Shown here: positions 51,940-60,825 of the stretch, one piece after another | Position numbering within the stretch: position 1 is the first letter of the stretch | Layout: the number at the start of each line of letters is the position of its first letter | Source of the DNA: Halobacillus mangrovi | GTDB lineage: Bacteria > Bacillota > Bacilli > Bacillales > Halobacillaceae | DNA length: 64,000 nt | NCBI RefSeq assembly: GCF_002097535.1 | Contig: NZ_CP020772.1 | Coordinates: 3,388,501-3,452,500 of the forward strand | Reading direction: 5' to 3' | Translations under genes and position numbers: made by a program | Notes under the pieces: generated by a model | Told to the model about the DNA's origin: nothing | The model's database searches: none | Seen by the model: the letters and a program-made list of their open reading frames with translations, nothing else

Positions 51940-52110
51940 TTATTGCAACCTGAGCAGTACGGTTTCTATAATCTTACCCCCAACGTACACACCCACAACT
52001 CCTAACACTCCTGCGAGGACAGGAGGCGCCGGCAGAGGCAGTTTAATCAATTTGAATACAATACCGATAATGATACCGGCGAGCATGGCAAGCACTGCTT
52101 CCTTGATCAT
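51940..52110 (-). CDS. xapX: XapX-domain small membrane protein
   Basis: 56 residues, two hydrophobic helices: MIKEAVLAMLAGIIIGIVFKLIKL, then the conserved PLPAPPVLAGVLGVVGVYVGG. This is the XapX domain, named for its place in a xanthosine phosphorylase locus. ATG at 52110 is preceded by AGGAGG, 17 bp after the isomerase gene. It may help nucleoside or sugar movement, but its role is not known. Confidence 0.85.
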   Translation of the reverse strand: MIKEAVLAMLAGIIIGIVFKLIKLPLPAPPVLAGVLGVVGVYVGGKIIETVLLRLQ

Positions 52111-52127
52111 GAAAGCTCCTCCTGTTC

Positions 52128-53201
52128 TTATTGAAGAATGTCCACTTTCTCTCTGACCTTTCTCAGATTGGTTTCAAATGGAGCCTGGATCACTCCTTTT
52201 TCGGTAATAATCCCTGTGATCAAGCGGTTTGGAGTGATATCAAAAGAAGGGTATAAAGCCTTCGTGCCCTCAGGAGCGATCGGAACTCCTTTAATCTGCG
52301 TCACTTCACTGGAGTCACGCATTTCAACTTCAATCGCTTTACCGCTCGGTGTATGGAAGTCGATCGTATGACTGGAGGTTGCCGTAAAAAAAGGTATACC
52401 GTGTTCCTTAGCGGCGAGGGCATGCATATACGTCCCAACTTTATTCGCCAGGTCCCCGTTTGCCGAGACACGATCGGAGCCGACGACGACTTTATCGATC
52501 ATCCTCTTACTCATACAAAATCCGGACATGTTGTCGGTGATCAACGTGTGAGGGATTCCGAACTTTTTCAATTCATAGGCGGTAATCCTTGAGCCCTGCA
52601 AGTAAGGACGCGTTTCACACGTAAATACGTGGATTTTTTTGCCTTGTTCATGAGCGGTTCGAATGACAGATAACGCACGTCCTCCATAGCCCGCTCCTCC
52701 TAGGGCACCGGAGTGGCAATGAGTCATAATCGTATCTCCGTCTTCGATTAATTCCGCCCCGTTTTCTCCCAATTGATATTCAAACTGAAGCTGGCGCTCA
52801 ATGATTTCTACTGCTTTTTCCTCTAATTGAGCGACCACATCTTCCCCTGAACCTTTGAAAGAGGCGACCATCTCATCGACCGTTTTCATTAAATTCACCG
52901 CAGTCGGGCGTGTACGTTTAAGAAGTTCCCCGGCTTGCTTGATATTTTCCGGATCGCCTTTAGACTGATAGGCGGCTAAATACACTCCGTACGCCCCGCA
53001 AAGACCGATGGCCCCAGAGCCGCGGATCATCATCGACCGAATCGCATCAGCCAGCTGTTTCACTTCCGAGAAAGAATAGATGATTTCATCAAAAGGAAGC
53101 TTCGTCTGATCAATGATCTTTAATTTCCCTTCCTCAAACCAGATGGGTAAAGCAAGCTCCTTTTCCTTCAAACGCTTTGCTAATGATTCTAACCTTTGCA
53201 T
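52128..53201 (-). CDS. MtnA-like aldose-1-phosphate isomerase
   Basis: 357 residues. The family catalytic residues are in place: Cys162 in TIMTHCHSGALGG and Asp243 in VVGSDRVSANGD; MIRGSGAIGLCGAYG near 58 is the substrate loop. It resembles S-methyl-5-thioribose-1-phosphate isomerase and its relatives DrdI and ribose-1-phosphate isomerases. It should turn a ribose-1-phosphate, 5-deoxyribose-1-phosphate or MTR-1-phosphate into the ketose. No mtnK, mtnW or other methionine salvage genes are near, so a role in full methionine salvage looks unlikely. GGAGGGC lies upstream of the ATG. Confidence 0.88.
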   Translation of the reverse strand: MQRLESLAKRLKEKELALPIWFEEGKLKIIDQTKLPFDEIIYSFSEVKQLADAIRSMMIRGSGAIGLCGAYGVYLAAYQSKGDPENIKQAGELLKRTRPTAVNLMKTVDEMVASFKGSGEDVVAQLEEKAVEIIERQLQFEYQLGENGAELIEDGDTIMTHCHSGALGGAGYGGRALSVIRTAHEQGKKIHVFTCETRPYLQGSRITAYELKKFGIPHTLITDNMSGFCMSKRMIDKVVVGSDRVSANGDLANKVGTYMHALAAKEHGIPFFTATSSHTIDFHTPSGKAIEVEMRDSSEVTQIKGVPIAPEGTKALYPSFDITPNRLITGIITEKGVIQAPFETNLRKVREKVDILQ

Positions 53202-53218
53202 ACCTTGCCCTCCTTTAC

Positions 53219-53827
53219 TTAATTGGTTACTGGACTTTCGACGCTGGCACGCAGCTGCGTTAAGATAAATGATTGTTTTGCTGTAGCCTCCGCAAGGTCG
53301 ACGACGTTATAGGCGGCCTCAAGTGTAGGGCCAACCGAACACACTCCATGGTCTTTCATAAGTGTGATTTTAATTCCCGGGTTCTGGATGAAAACATCCG
53401 TCACATGCTGAGCCAGTTCTTTCGATCCGGATGGCGCCACGTCAGCTAATGGAACGTGACCGAGCAGCTTGCGGGCCGTTACAGTTGGAAGCGGCAGCTC
53501 TCTCCCTAAACATGCGTACCCAATCGAGTAATTCGGGTGGCAGTGGACAACGGCATTCACGTCAGGACGGACTTTATAAATTCCTAAGTGGAAGCCTATC
53601 TCTTTCGACGGCTTCCCTTGCCCTTCAACAACCTCGCCGTCCATGTTAACGATCAAGGCATCTTCTTTACTTACTTCCCCAAGGCTGATGCCGCTTCGTT
53701 TAATCAGCACATGATCGGTACCTGGAATACGAACGCTGATATTACCACCAGTCGCCTGGGTGTACCCTTTTTGATAGACTTTATGAGAGACATACTCCAG
53801 TTCTTTTTTTAATAAATCTAAACTCAT
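53219..53827 (-). CDS. Class II aldolase (FucA/DrdA-like)
   Basis: 202 residues. Zn ligands His95 and His97 (VVHCHPNY) and His160 (MKDHGV), with Glu76 (KPSKEIGFH), match the class II aldolase/adducin family. It would cleave a ketose-1-phosphate into DHAP plus an aldehyde: glycolaldehyde from ribulose-1-P, acetaldehyde from 5-deoxyribulose-1-P, or methylthioacetaldehyde. It lies 17 bp before the isomerase gene. GGAGG precedes the ATG. Confidence 0.9.
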   Translation of the reverse strand: MSLDLLKKELEYVSHKVYQKGYTQATGGNISVRIPGTDHVLIKRSGISLGEVSKEDALIVNMDGEVVEGQGKPSKEIGFHLGIYKVRPDVNAVVHCHPNYSIGYACLGRELPLPTVTARKLLGHVPLADVAPSGSKELAQHVTDVFIQNPGIKITLMKDHGVCSVGPTLEAAYNVVDLAEATAKQSFILTQLRASVESPVTN

Positions 53828-53844
53828 TTTCGTCGCCTCCTAAT

Positions 53845-55281
53845 TTATTTATAAAATTGATTGTAAAATGCCTTTACGTGCGGCTTCAGCTCGTCTGCTA
53901 AGGCGAGGGAAGAAGTGCTGTTTTCTGCTATTTTCTGAGAGCGGTGTTGAGCTCTTTGGATCACATGGTATTCATCGAATGACAGGATTTGATTATTTCG
54001 CATGACCCACTCCCCCTTGATCATGACGCTGTCTACCGACTGGCCCGTTTCGTGGAAGACCAGCTGTGATGGGATATGGTGGTCCGAAGCCCATGTGGTT
54101 GTAGTTTTGTTTAAGAAGACGAGATCCGCGTCATAGCCGCTTTCTATTCGACCACGGGGACTGCCTCCGATGATTTTCGCTCCATTTCCACAAACCATTT
54201 CTAGCATTTGGTAAGGAGTAGCCCAGGTTTCGAAATCTGGCTGAGAGCTGCGATGAATCATCGCCCCTAACCGCATCGTTTCAAATAGGCTATGGGCTGT
54301 TCCACAGTTGCTGGCATCGGTGCCGAGGGCGAGAGGCACCCCTTTTTCCAGATAATCATGAATCGGAGCCCTTCCGCTTCCAAGCATCATATTACTCGCC
54401 GGGTTATGAATGACGAATACCCCTCGATCCTTTAAGAGATCTATTTCGTCCGAATTCAGCCATACTGCATGAGCGACAGACAGCCTGTCATTCAGCAACC
54501 CAAGCTGATCTAATTCATAGACTAAGCCGTTTTTATAGAATCTCCTGCTATAACTCTCTTGAATCTTTGTCTCCAGTAAATGGGTGTGGACTTGGAGGTC
54601 AAAGCGTTCACTCAATTCCTTACATAGTTTCAAAGCTTCGGTACTGCAGCGCTGAGGAGCATTCGGACCTGCCATGATACGAATTCTTCCCTTTTTCTCA
54701 TGCCAGTCATAGACTAAATGAATATAGAACTCCTTCATTTCTTCGATCGTTTTTGGCTGACTGGTTTCCAGCTTTTCCATTAAATGCGGCGGTAAATCCA
54801 GCTGGAGAAACCGATGGTCCGGAATATCATGAAGCATCGGAGCTACCGAAACGTGCATCTTCGATTGTTCGTAAGCCTTTAAGGCGGCGTCCACTTTTGG
54901 AAGGTGCGGAAAATGATCGATACACCCTGTAACGCCGCTTCGGATCATTTCTGCAGCTCCTAACAACACAGCTAATTCTATATCTTCCTCTGTCAGCGAG
55001 TGACCGTAAGCGACTGTGTATAGAGACCATAGTTCCAAAGGGAGGGCGTTTTCTGTCCCTTTTAACAAATTGGAATACGAATGATAGTGGGCATTGGTCA
55101 TGCCCGGCATCACGATCATCCCTTCCCCATCAACGGCTTCCTCTGCCTGTAAAGAAGATTCATCGTAGGGTTGTGGAATCACCTTGACCACCTTTCCGTT
55201 TTCTATTACAATAGCCCCTTTGAAAATGGCCTCCCCCGGTCTCATAGACAAAATGTCAGCATTCTTTATGAGTGTACGCAT
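53845..55281 (-). CDS. Amidohydrolase, MTA/SAH (5'-deoxyadenosine) deaminase-like
   Basis: 478 residues, metal-dependent TIM barrel: NAHYHS (His pair near 65-67), HTHLLET near 235, SVAHAVW near 270 and LGTDAS near 320. It resembles 5-methylthioadenosine/S-adenosylhomocysteine deaminases, which turn the adenine base to hypoxanthine in nucleosides. Cytosine or guanine deaminase remains possible. The starts GTG 55284 and ATG 55281 follow six bases after mtnP with no clear ribosome site, which suggests coupled translation. Confidence 0.85.
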   Translation of the reverse strand: MRTLIKNADILSMRPGEAIFKGAIVIENGKVVKVIPQPYDESSLQAEEAVDGEGMIVMPGMTNAHYHSYSNLLKGTENALPLELWSLYTVAYGHSLTEEDIELAVLLGAAEMIRSGVTGCIDHFPHLPKVDAALKAYEQSKMHVSVAPMLHDIPDHRFLQLDLPPHLMEKLETSQPKTIEEMKEFYIHLVYDWHEKKGRIRIMAGPNAPQRCSTEALKLCKELSERFDLQVHTHLLETKIQESYSRRFYKNGLVYELDQLGLLNDRLSVAHAVWLNSDEIDLLKDRGVFVIHNPASNMMLGSGRAPIHDYLEKGVPLALGTDASNCGTAHSLFETMRLGAMIHRSSQPDFETWATPYQMLEMVCGNGAKIIGGSPRGRIESGYDADLVFLNKTTTTWASDHHIPSQLVFHETGQSVDSVMIKGEWVMRNNQILSFDEYHVIQRAQHRSQKIAENSTSSLALADELKPHVKAFYNQFYK

Positions 55282-55287
55282 CACTTA

Positions 55288-56088
55288 CTAGACTTGGGTC
55301 GTTTCCATCTTGGCAAGCTTCTCTTTTCTAGCTGCAAGCGCCCGCTCGTAAGCTTCATGGGCTATGGAAGGTTTATCATCTGAAGCCAGCTCGATCGTTT
55401 TTAAGAAAAGCTCTTTGATTTTCTCCTGGTTATCGATCACAACATTTTTATGGGTATCAAGATCTGGTGGAACATCCGTCGTCCCAGCCGCTAAATCTGT
55501 CGAGATCGTTACAACGGCATACGCAATGCCAAGTTCTCTTGCCAGACTCGCTTCTGTCGCATTCGTCATCCCGACAACGTCCATGCCCCACTGCTTGTAC
55601 ACATTGATTTCAAGCGATGTTTCATAGCGGGGGCCATCGACGCAAATGTAATTGGCTTTAGGCGTGACATCCATGTCCAGCTCTTTCGCAGCGGCAAGGA
55701 AGGTGTTGTTAAGATCCGGACAGTAAGGCTGAGTAATTTCTACGGAATACTTTCCGTACGTGTTCTCCCGCTTCGTTGTCATGTCCATGAACTGGTCGAG
55801 TAAAGCTAGTGCTCCTACGGGAATATCCGGATTTAATGATCCGACCGCACACATGGCGATCACATGATCAATCCCCAGCTGTTTTAACGCCAGCATATTA
55901 GCTCGATAATTGACCTGGTGCGCTAAACTATCATGAGACTTTCCATGACGGGGTAAAAAATAGATTTCCTTGCCAGCATGCGTCCCTTCAAAGACAACTG
56001 CTTCTCCATACTCGGTAGGAACCGTCATTTCCCTCAAATCTTCTACTAAGTTATAAAAGCCCGTGCCTCCGATAATTCCTATTTTCAT
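55288..56088 (-). CDS. mtnP: MTA/purine nucleoside phosphorylase
   Basis: 266 residues. GIIGGTGFYN near the start, FLPRHGKSHDSLAHQVNYRANM near 45-65, YICVDGPRYETSLEI near 150 and GMTNATEASLARELGIAY near 175 are those of the MTAP/PNP-II family. It cleaves MTA, 5'-deoxyinosine or a purine nucleoside with phosphate to a base plus a sugar 1-phosphate. Start overlaps the stop of the previous gene by four bases. Confidence 0.9.
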   Translation of the reverse strand: MKIGIIGGTGFYNLVEDLREMTVPTEYGEAVVFEGTHAGKEIYFLPRHGKSHDSLAHQVNYRANMLALKQLGIDHVIAMCAVGSLNPDIPVGALALLDQFMDMTTKRENTYGKYSVEITQPYCPDLNNTFLAAAKELDMDVTPKANYICVDGPRYETSLEINVYKQWGMDVVGMTNATEASLARELGIAYAVVTISTDLAAGTTDVPPDLDTHKNVVIDNQEKIKELFLKTIELASDDKPSIAHEAYERALAARKEKLAKMETTQV

Positions 56089-56957
56089 AGTGTTTGACCT
56101 CCCTGGTTTCCAAGTAATAGAGATGGATAGAAATACGGTTTTCCAGATTGTTTCTTCAAATCATCCCAGTAACTGAGGATTTTTGTCGCTTCCGTTGCCA
56201 CAGCAATCGACTGCTCCACCCCTTCGCCTTTATACTCAAATTCATCTTTTACTCGATTGGCGACCGCTGTAAAAATGGCGCCCGCTCGCAATTGGAAGAG
56301 ATTACTGAGCGTTAATACAGTAGCCGCTTCCATTTCAAAATTTAATACGCCAGCCCGCTGCATATCGTCCATGATCGTATGCATCCAGCTTTGGTTATAA
56401 TTTCGAAATCCCGGTCTTCCCTGTCCGCAGAAGAAGGAAGCAGCGGTATAACCAATCCCCACATGATAGTTAACTCCGAGACGTTCGGCAGCTTCAATCA
56501 GAGCCATGACGACTTCCTGGTTGGCGACAGCGGGATACTTGTCATCCACATACTGATCACTTGTCCCGTCATTCCGAACAGCCCCAGCACAAATGATCAA
56601 ATCCCCTGGTGCAATATCTTCCTGCATCGCACCGCATGTCCCTACGCGAAGGAACGTTTCCGCACCGATCTCAGCCAGTTCTTCCAACGCGCTCGCTGTC
56701 GATGGACCACCAGCTCCGGTTGAGCAAGCGGAGATTCCTACGCCTCCCACTTTACCTGTGTATGTAACATGCTCACGGTAAGTGGCTACATGCCTTTGTT
56801 CATCCCATAATTTCGCCATTTGCCCCACCCGTTCAGGGTCTCCTGGCAGCAGCACATATTTTTCTACATCCCCTGGACGGCACCGAATGTGATATTGAGA
56901 TTGATCCGCTGATTCTGGTCGATTTGCTTTTGCTTTCCATTTAAGATCTTGAGCCAA
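56085..56957 (-). CDS. Uridine/purine nucleoside phosphorylase (PNP_UDP family)
   Basis: 290 residues. VLLPGDPERVGQM near 36, TGAGGPSTASALEELAEIGAETFLRVGTCGAM near 80-110, LNFEMEAATVLTLSNLF near 208 mark the family I nucleoside phosphorylases, closest to uridine phosphorylase in layout. It starts at TTG with GGAGG nine bases upstream and overlaps the ATPase gene by 17 bp. With mtnP it gives the operon two phosphorylases of unlike families. Confidence 0.9.
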   Translation of the reverse strand: MAQDLKWKAKANRPESADQSQYHIRCRPGDVEKYVLLPGDPERVGQMAKLWDEQRHVATYREHVTYTGKVGGVGISACSTGAGGPSTASALEELAEIGAETFLRVGTCGAMQEDIAPGDLIICAGAVRNDGTSDQYVDDKYPAVANQEVVMALIEAAERLGVNYHVGIGYTAASFFCGQGRPGFRNYNQSWMHTIMDDMQRAGVLNFEMEAATVLTLSNLFQLRAGAIFTAVANRVKDEFEYKGEGVEQSIAVATEATKILSYWDDLKKQSGKPYFYPSLLLGNQGGQTL

Positions 56958-57789
56958 CTTTAACTGCCTCCTTTTGGTTTGAATCCATCCATTCTAAGAT
57001 AGAATCTACGGTTAGATAGGTTTGATTTGAATCGAAGTGCGAGATTTGATTTGCGAATGTGGTAATCTGCGGAGGCTGAAGTCCTGCTTCCTCCATAATG
57101 CTTTTATCTGAGAAAACAACCTTCGCATGATCGTCTGCAATTTTCTGGCTTTGGTTCATAACGACTGTGCGGCAGTTCAGCTCCCCGATCAAATGCATGT
57201 CATGGGTAATCAAGACGACGATATGGCCATGTTCTTTAAACATTTTGACCAGCTCCAGCACTCGTTTACAGCCTTTATGGTCCTGCCCTGTCGTTGGTTC
57301 ATCAAGCACAATAACTTTCGGCGATACCGCCATAATCGAAGCCATCGCTACTTCCTTGCGCTGACTGGAGTTAAGGTCAAAAGGGTTGTCCTCTAACTGG
57401 TCTTCCAGTTCAAAGATTTCTATGGCCTTTTGGACACGTGTTTCAATTTCCTCATCATCCATCTTTAAATTTTTACATCCATAAGCCAGTTCTTGCCCGA
57501 CCGTCGGAAGGAATGTCTGATGATTCGGATTCTGGAACACATACCCGACAAGGCTGGATAGTTTAGCGATCTTCTCTTTCTTCGTGTTTAAGCCGCCGAT
57601 CGTGATCTCTCCGGTTGTCGGTGTAAGTAAACCGTTAAAGTGTTTGACGAGCGTCGTTTTTCCAGACCCATTGCTTCCTAAGATGGCTACAACTTCGCCT
57701 TCATGAATGTCTAAGTTGATGTCCTGGATCGCCTTCACACCGCCAGGATACACATGGGAAACATTTTTCACTGAAATATACGGATTCAC
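56941..57789 (-). CDS. ecfA: ECF transporter ATPase with an atypical signature motif
   Basis: 282 residues. Walker A GSNGSGKTTLVKHFNG near 35, Walker B VIVLDEPTTGQDHKG near 155 and switch His in LITHDMHL. The usual LSGGQ signature is replaced by LNSSQRKEVAMA near 128-139, so one of the two ATP sites may be inactive. It pairs with the next ATPase under EcfT. Start GTG at 57789 has AGGAGGG six bases upstream; the longer frame overlaps the neighbour. Confidence 0.9.
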   Translation of the reverse strand: MNPYISVKNVSHVYPGGVKAIQDINLDIHEGEVVAILGSNGSGKTTLVKHFNGLLTPTTGEITIGGLNTKKEKIAKLSSLVGYVFQNPNHQTFLPTVGQELAYGCKNLKMDDEEIETRVQKAIEIFELEDQLEDNPFDLNSSQRKEVAMASIMAVSPKVIVLDEPTTGQDHKGCKRVLELVKMFKEHGHIVVLITHDMHLIGELNCRTVVMNQSQKIADDHAKVVFSDKSIMEEAGLQPPQITTFANQISHFDSNQTYLTVDSILEWMDSNQKEAVKVGSRS

Positions 57790-57809
57790 TTCTATCCCTC
57801 CTGTTGGTC

Positions 57810-58664
57810 TCACCTGTTTTTGTATGCGTTTTCAAAAATGGATACAGATTCTTCAACTGTTGTCGCTAACTTGAGATCCTGGTTAAATTTCTGATTGTAC
57901 CCTGCCAGAAATTCTGTGACTTGCGGAGCATGAAGCGTGAGGGCGTGCAACTCCTCTATTTCTGTGAAAATTTCTTCTGGTGTGCCGAACATTTGGATTT
58001 CGCCATGATTCAGGACAAGCACTTTGTCACAATATGCCGCAATTCGTTCGACTTCATGGTCGATGATGATTCCTGTCATCCCGTAGTCCTTTAAATTCTG
58101 GAGCACGTCATAAACTTCATTCTTCCCTTTTGGATCAAGCATCGAAGTTGGTTCATCCATAATCATGATCGTCGGTCTCATCGCTAATACCGCTGCAATC
58201 GCGAGACGCTGCTGCTGACCTCCCGATAAGGCAAGCGGGCTTCTCTTTTCAAACCCAGTCAGGCCTACCTGCGCTAAAGCGTCCTTGATTCGAATGAGCA
58301 TTTCATCTCTTGAAACACCGAGGTTCCCCATTCCGAAAGCAATTTCTTCCTCAATCGTCATTTGGCTTAATTGGTTCTCAGGTTCCTGGAAAACAAAGCC
58401 GACATGTTCGGACATTGCCGCTACATTGCTCTCATGGACATCGATGCCTCTTACAGTCACTTGACCTTCCATTTCTCCATTGATTACCTGGGGGACGAGT
58501 CCGTTGATACACATCGCTAACGTCGACTTCCCAGCTCCTGTAGGACCAATGATACCGAGGATTTCTCCATTTTCGATCGAAAAATTAATATCTTTCAGCG
58601 TATCTCCTTCAGTATCAGGATACCTGAAGGTGAGGTCTTTGACTTCAATGGCTATTTCACTCAT
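57810..58664 (-). CDS. ecfA: ECF transporter ATPase
   Basis: 284 residues. Walker A GPTGAGKSTLAMCINGL near 38, Q-loop VFQEPENQLSQMTIEEEIAFG near 90, intact signature LSGGQQQRLAIAAVL near 145, Walker B IMIMDEPTSMLD near 168. It starts four bases before the end of ecfT. It forms the energising module with the other ATPase. Confidence 0.93.
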   Translation of the reverse strand: MSEIAIEVKDLTFRYPDTEGDTLKDINFSIENGEILGIIGPTGAGKSTLAMCINGLVPQVINGEMEGQVTVRGIDVHESNVAAMSEHVGFVFQEPENQLSQMTIEEEIAFGMGNLGVSRDEMLIRIKDALAQVGLTGFEKRSPLALSGGQQQRLAIAAVLAMRPTIMIMDEPTSMLDPKGKNEVYDVLQNLKDYGMTGIIIDHEVERIAAYCDKVLVLNHGEIQMFGTPEEIFTEIEELHALTLHAPQVTEFLAGYNQKFNQDLKLATTVEESVSIFENAYKNR

Positions 58665-59557
58665 GAACTAACGCCTCCGATCTTCCCCTGAACTTGTTTA
58701 TAAAGAAATTTCACTAACATAAACCCGCATACGATCCACGTTCCGATTAAGGAGTAGGTCAACAATGCGTCTGTCGTAAGGTGAAGAGATCCCATCATGA
58801 ACAGTTTGAGGTAAATTTCAAACGCAAATGCAGCGAGCATCGCTAACAAAAAGGTGTAGTCAAGGGAACCAATTTTAGTTTCTCTTAAGCTCGTTTTGTT
58901 GCCCTTCCTGCTGAATGCCCGGCATTCAAGCACGTAGGAGAGCTGGTGGACCTTCATAAACGTGATGATAAATAGTGGGGCAAACATCGGTACAAGGTTT
59001 TTCACTCGTTGAATCAGGTTGCCTTTCACATCCAAACACCTGGCTTGCTGAGCTTCCATCACGATTTTCGCTTCTCTTGCGATGATCGGAATGATCTGGA
59101 ACGTCGAAAGCAAAATGAAAGCAAAAGAGTGAGGAACTTTCCATTTCACTAAGGCAGAGGCCATATCTGATGGATGAGTCGTCATAACAAATAGAACAGC
59201 TGCCGTACCGATGACTAAGATTCTGAAAGACATGACGGAAGCATAAACCATCGATTCATACTTGAAAGTCAGACCTCCGAAAATTTCAAATACAGGTGTA
59301 ACTCCAATCGGATTATAGATTCCATGAACGGTCATAATGAGGACAGCAAATAGCAGAAGGAACTGAATCGATACGAGATAAGGTTTGACTAGCTTTGCGG
59401 CGACCACTAAAGGAAATAAAGCGACAAGTAAAACTAGCTGGAGAGCCGGGTCATTTAAAATAAACGAACTGGCAACAACAAAAGCGACAAAAATCATTTT
59501 AGTCCTCGGATCTAAGCTGTGAATCAGACTATCTTTTTGCATATACAAACTGTTCAA
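58661..59557 (-). CDS. ecfT: ECF transporter transmembrane protein EcfT
   Basis: 298 residues, five to six helices. IHSLDPRTKMIFVAFVV at the N-terminus and the coupling helices EAQQARCLDVKG near 168 and LECRAFSRKGNKT near 216 are the EcfT signatures. Start TTG at 59557 has GGAGG seven bases upstream. The S component is encoded about 2.2 kb upstream at 61797-62414. Confidence 0.92.
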   Translation of the reverse strand: MNSLYMQKDSLIHSLDPRTKMIFVAFVVASSFILNDPALQLVLLVALFPLVVAAKLVKPYLVSIQFLLLFAVLIMTVHGIYNPIGVTPVFEIFGGLTFKYESMVYASVMSFRILVIGTAAVLFVMTTHPSDMASALVKWKVPHSFAFILLSTFQIIPIIAREAKIVMEAQQARCLDVKGNLIQRVKNLVPMFAPLFIITFMKVHQLSYVLECRAFSRKGNKTSLRETKIGSLDYTFLLAMLAAFAFEIYLKLFMMGSLHLTTDALLTYSLIGTWIVCGFMLVKFLYKQVQGKIGGVSS

Positions 59558-59592
59558 ATCATTTCCTCCTTCTTCATTCAGTGTATTTGTTC

Positions 59593-60609
59593 TTAGTGGA
59601 CGTCTACAACTCTGCTTGTCGACCCCCGTTCAATGAGCGTCGGCTGGAAGGTAACCGTTTCTTTGAAGTTCTTGCCTTCCTTGACGATTTTGACAATTAA
59701 TTCAACGGTTTTTTGCCCCATTTCAGAGATTGGCGTACGAATCGTCGTTAATTCCGGGTCAACGATCTCTGCAAATTGCGAATCATCAAACCCGATGACC
59801 GACAGTTGTTCAGGAACGTTCAACCCAAGCTCTCGTGCCGCCTTGTAGATCCCGACGGCAATCGCATCATTTCCTGCAAAGATCGCTGTCGGCCGGTCTT
59901 TTCTCGAAAGCATTTCCAATCCTTTGTTATAACCACTGTGAATCTTAAATTCATCAAGTTTCACATAATTATTATTCAGTTTTACTTTATAATCCTCGAG
60001 GGCTTCTTGATAACCTTTATACCGCTCGACGGTCGAATAAGAATCCGGCTGCCCGCCAATATACCCAACCTTCTGGTGACCAAGTTCCAGCAAGTGTTTC
60101 GTCGCCTGGTAGCCCCCTTCAAAGTTATCCACTAAAACTTCGTCCAGCCTTACATCTTTCACCTGACTTCCGAGAATAATGAGAGGCAGGTCAGGTCTCG
60201 TCTTCATAATTTCACGGACATTTCTATCGTTGATTTCCGGCGTTGAGAAAATGATTCCGTCAATTCCTTTTCGAAGTAGAAAGTTTAGATACTCCGACTC
60301 TTTGCTCAAGTCGTTGTCCGTGTTGCAAAGGATGACATTAAAGCCATGCTTATGAGCTTCATCTTCGATGGCCCTTGTCAGTTCGCCATAAAAAATGTTT
60401 TTAATATCCGGGATGATTAACCCAAGGGTCGATGTTTGTTTCTTGATCATCGCCGTTGCTACCATATTTTTTTGAAACTTCAGCTCATCCACTGCTTTAT
60501 GGACTTTTTCCTTCGTAGAGGCGCTCGTGTATCCACTATTGTTCAGTACTCTGGAAACTGTTGATATGGATACGTTCGCTACTTTTGCCACGTCTTTAAT
60601 CGTTACCAT
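59593..60609 (-). CDS. LacI-family transcriptional regulator
   Basis: 338 residues. DNA-binding helix-turn-helix TIKDVAKVANVSISTVSRVLNNSGY at 3-27, hinge near 55, then a periplasmic-binding-like domain with SVIGFDDSQFAEI near 275. It heads the operon and has a GGAAACGTTTCC palindrome 24 bp upstream, suggesting autoregulation. The inducer may be a nucleoside or sugar phosphate. ATG at 60609 has AGGAAGTG upstream. Confidence 0.92.
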   Translation of the reverse strand: MVTIKDVAKVANVSISTVSRVLNNSGYTSASTKEKVHKAVDELKFQKNMVATAMIKKQTSTLGLIIPDIKNIFYGELTRAIEDEAHKHGFNVILCNTDNDLSKESEYLNFLLRKGIDGIIFSTPEINDRNVREIMKTRPDLPLIILGSQVKDVRLDEVLVDNFEGGYQATKHLLELGHQKVGYIGGQPDSYSTVERYKGYQEALEDYKVKLNNNYVKLDEFKIHSGYNKGLEMLSRKDRPTAIFAGNDAIAVGIYKAARELGLNVPEQLSVIGFDDSQFAEIVDPELTTIRTPISEMGQKTVELIVKIVKEGKNFKETVTFQPTLIERGSTSRVVDVH

Positions 60610-60631
60610 TTTCACACTTCCTATCATTTTA

Positions 60632-60645
60632 TGGAAACGTTTCCC
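60632..60645. promoter_or_regulatory. Operator O1, LacI/cre-like
   Basis: GGAAACGTTTCC (60633-60644) is a perfect palindrome upstream of the lacI gene. It also partly resembles a CcpA site. Confidence 0.6.
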
Positions 60646-60783
60646 TGTATTTCGATCATTATATGGATGATCGTCGTTCCATCCCCGGGAAAATCCGTTT
60701 TCTAGTTGTTTTCATTATACTTTAATAGGAGGTTTATTTTCAATAATATTCTGAAAATATTGAAATATTTAATGAAAATTATA

Positions 60784-60800
60784 TGGAAACGTTTTTACAT
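60784..60800. promoter_or_regulatory. Operator O2, LacI/cre-like
   Basis: TGGAAACGTTTTTACAT. The identical 17-mer occurs in reverse complement at 62491-62507 (O3). It lies between the FAH gene and lacI. Confidence 0.6.
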
Positions 60801-60825
60801 GAACTCAAAATAAAGGAAGGTTGTA

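Noticed and set aside
52128..53201. Assignment as part of full methionine salvage (mtnA with mtnK, mtnW, mtnX, mtnB, mtnD)
   Set aside because: None of the other salvage genes is here; the neighbours are an aldolase, phosphorylases and malate synthase.
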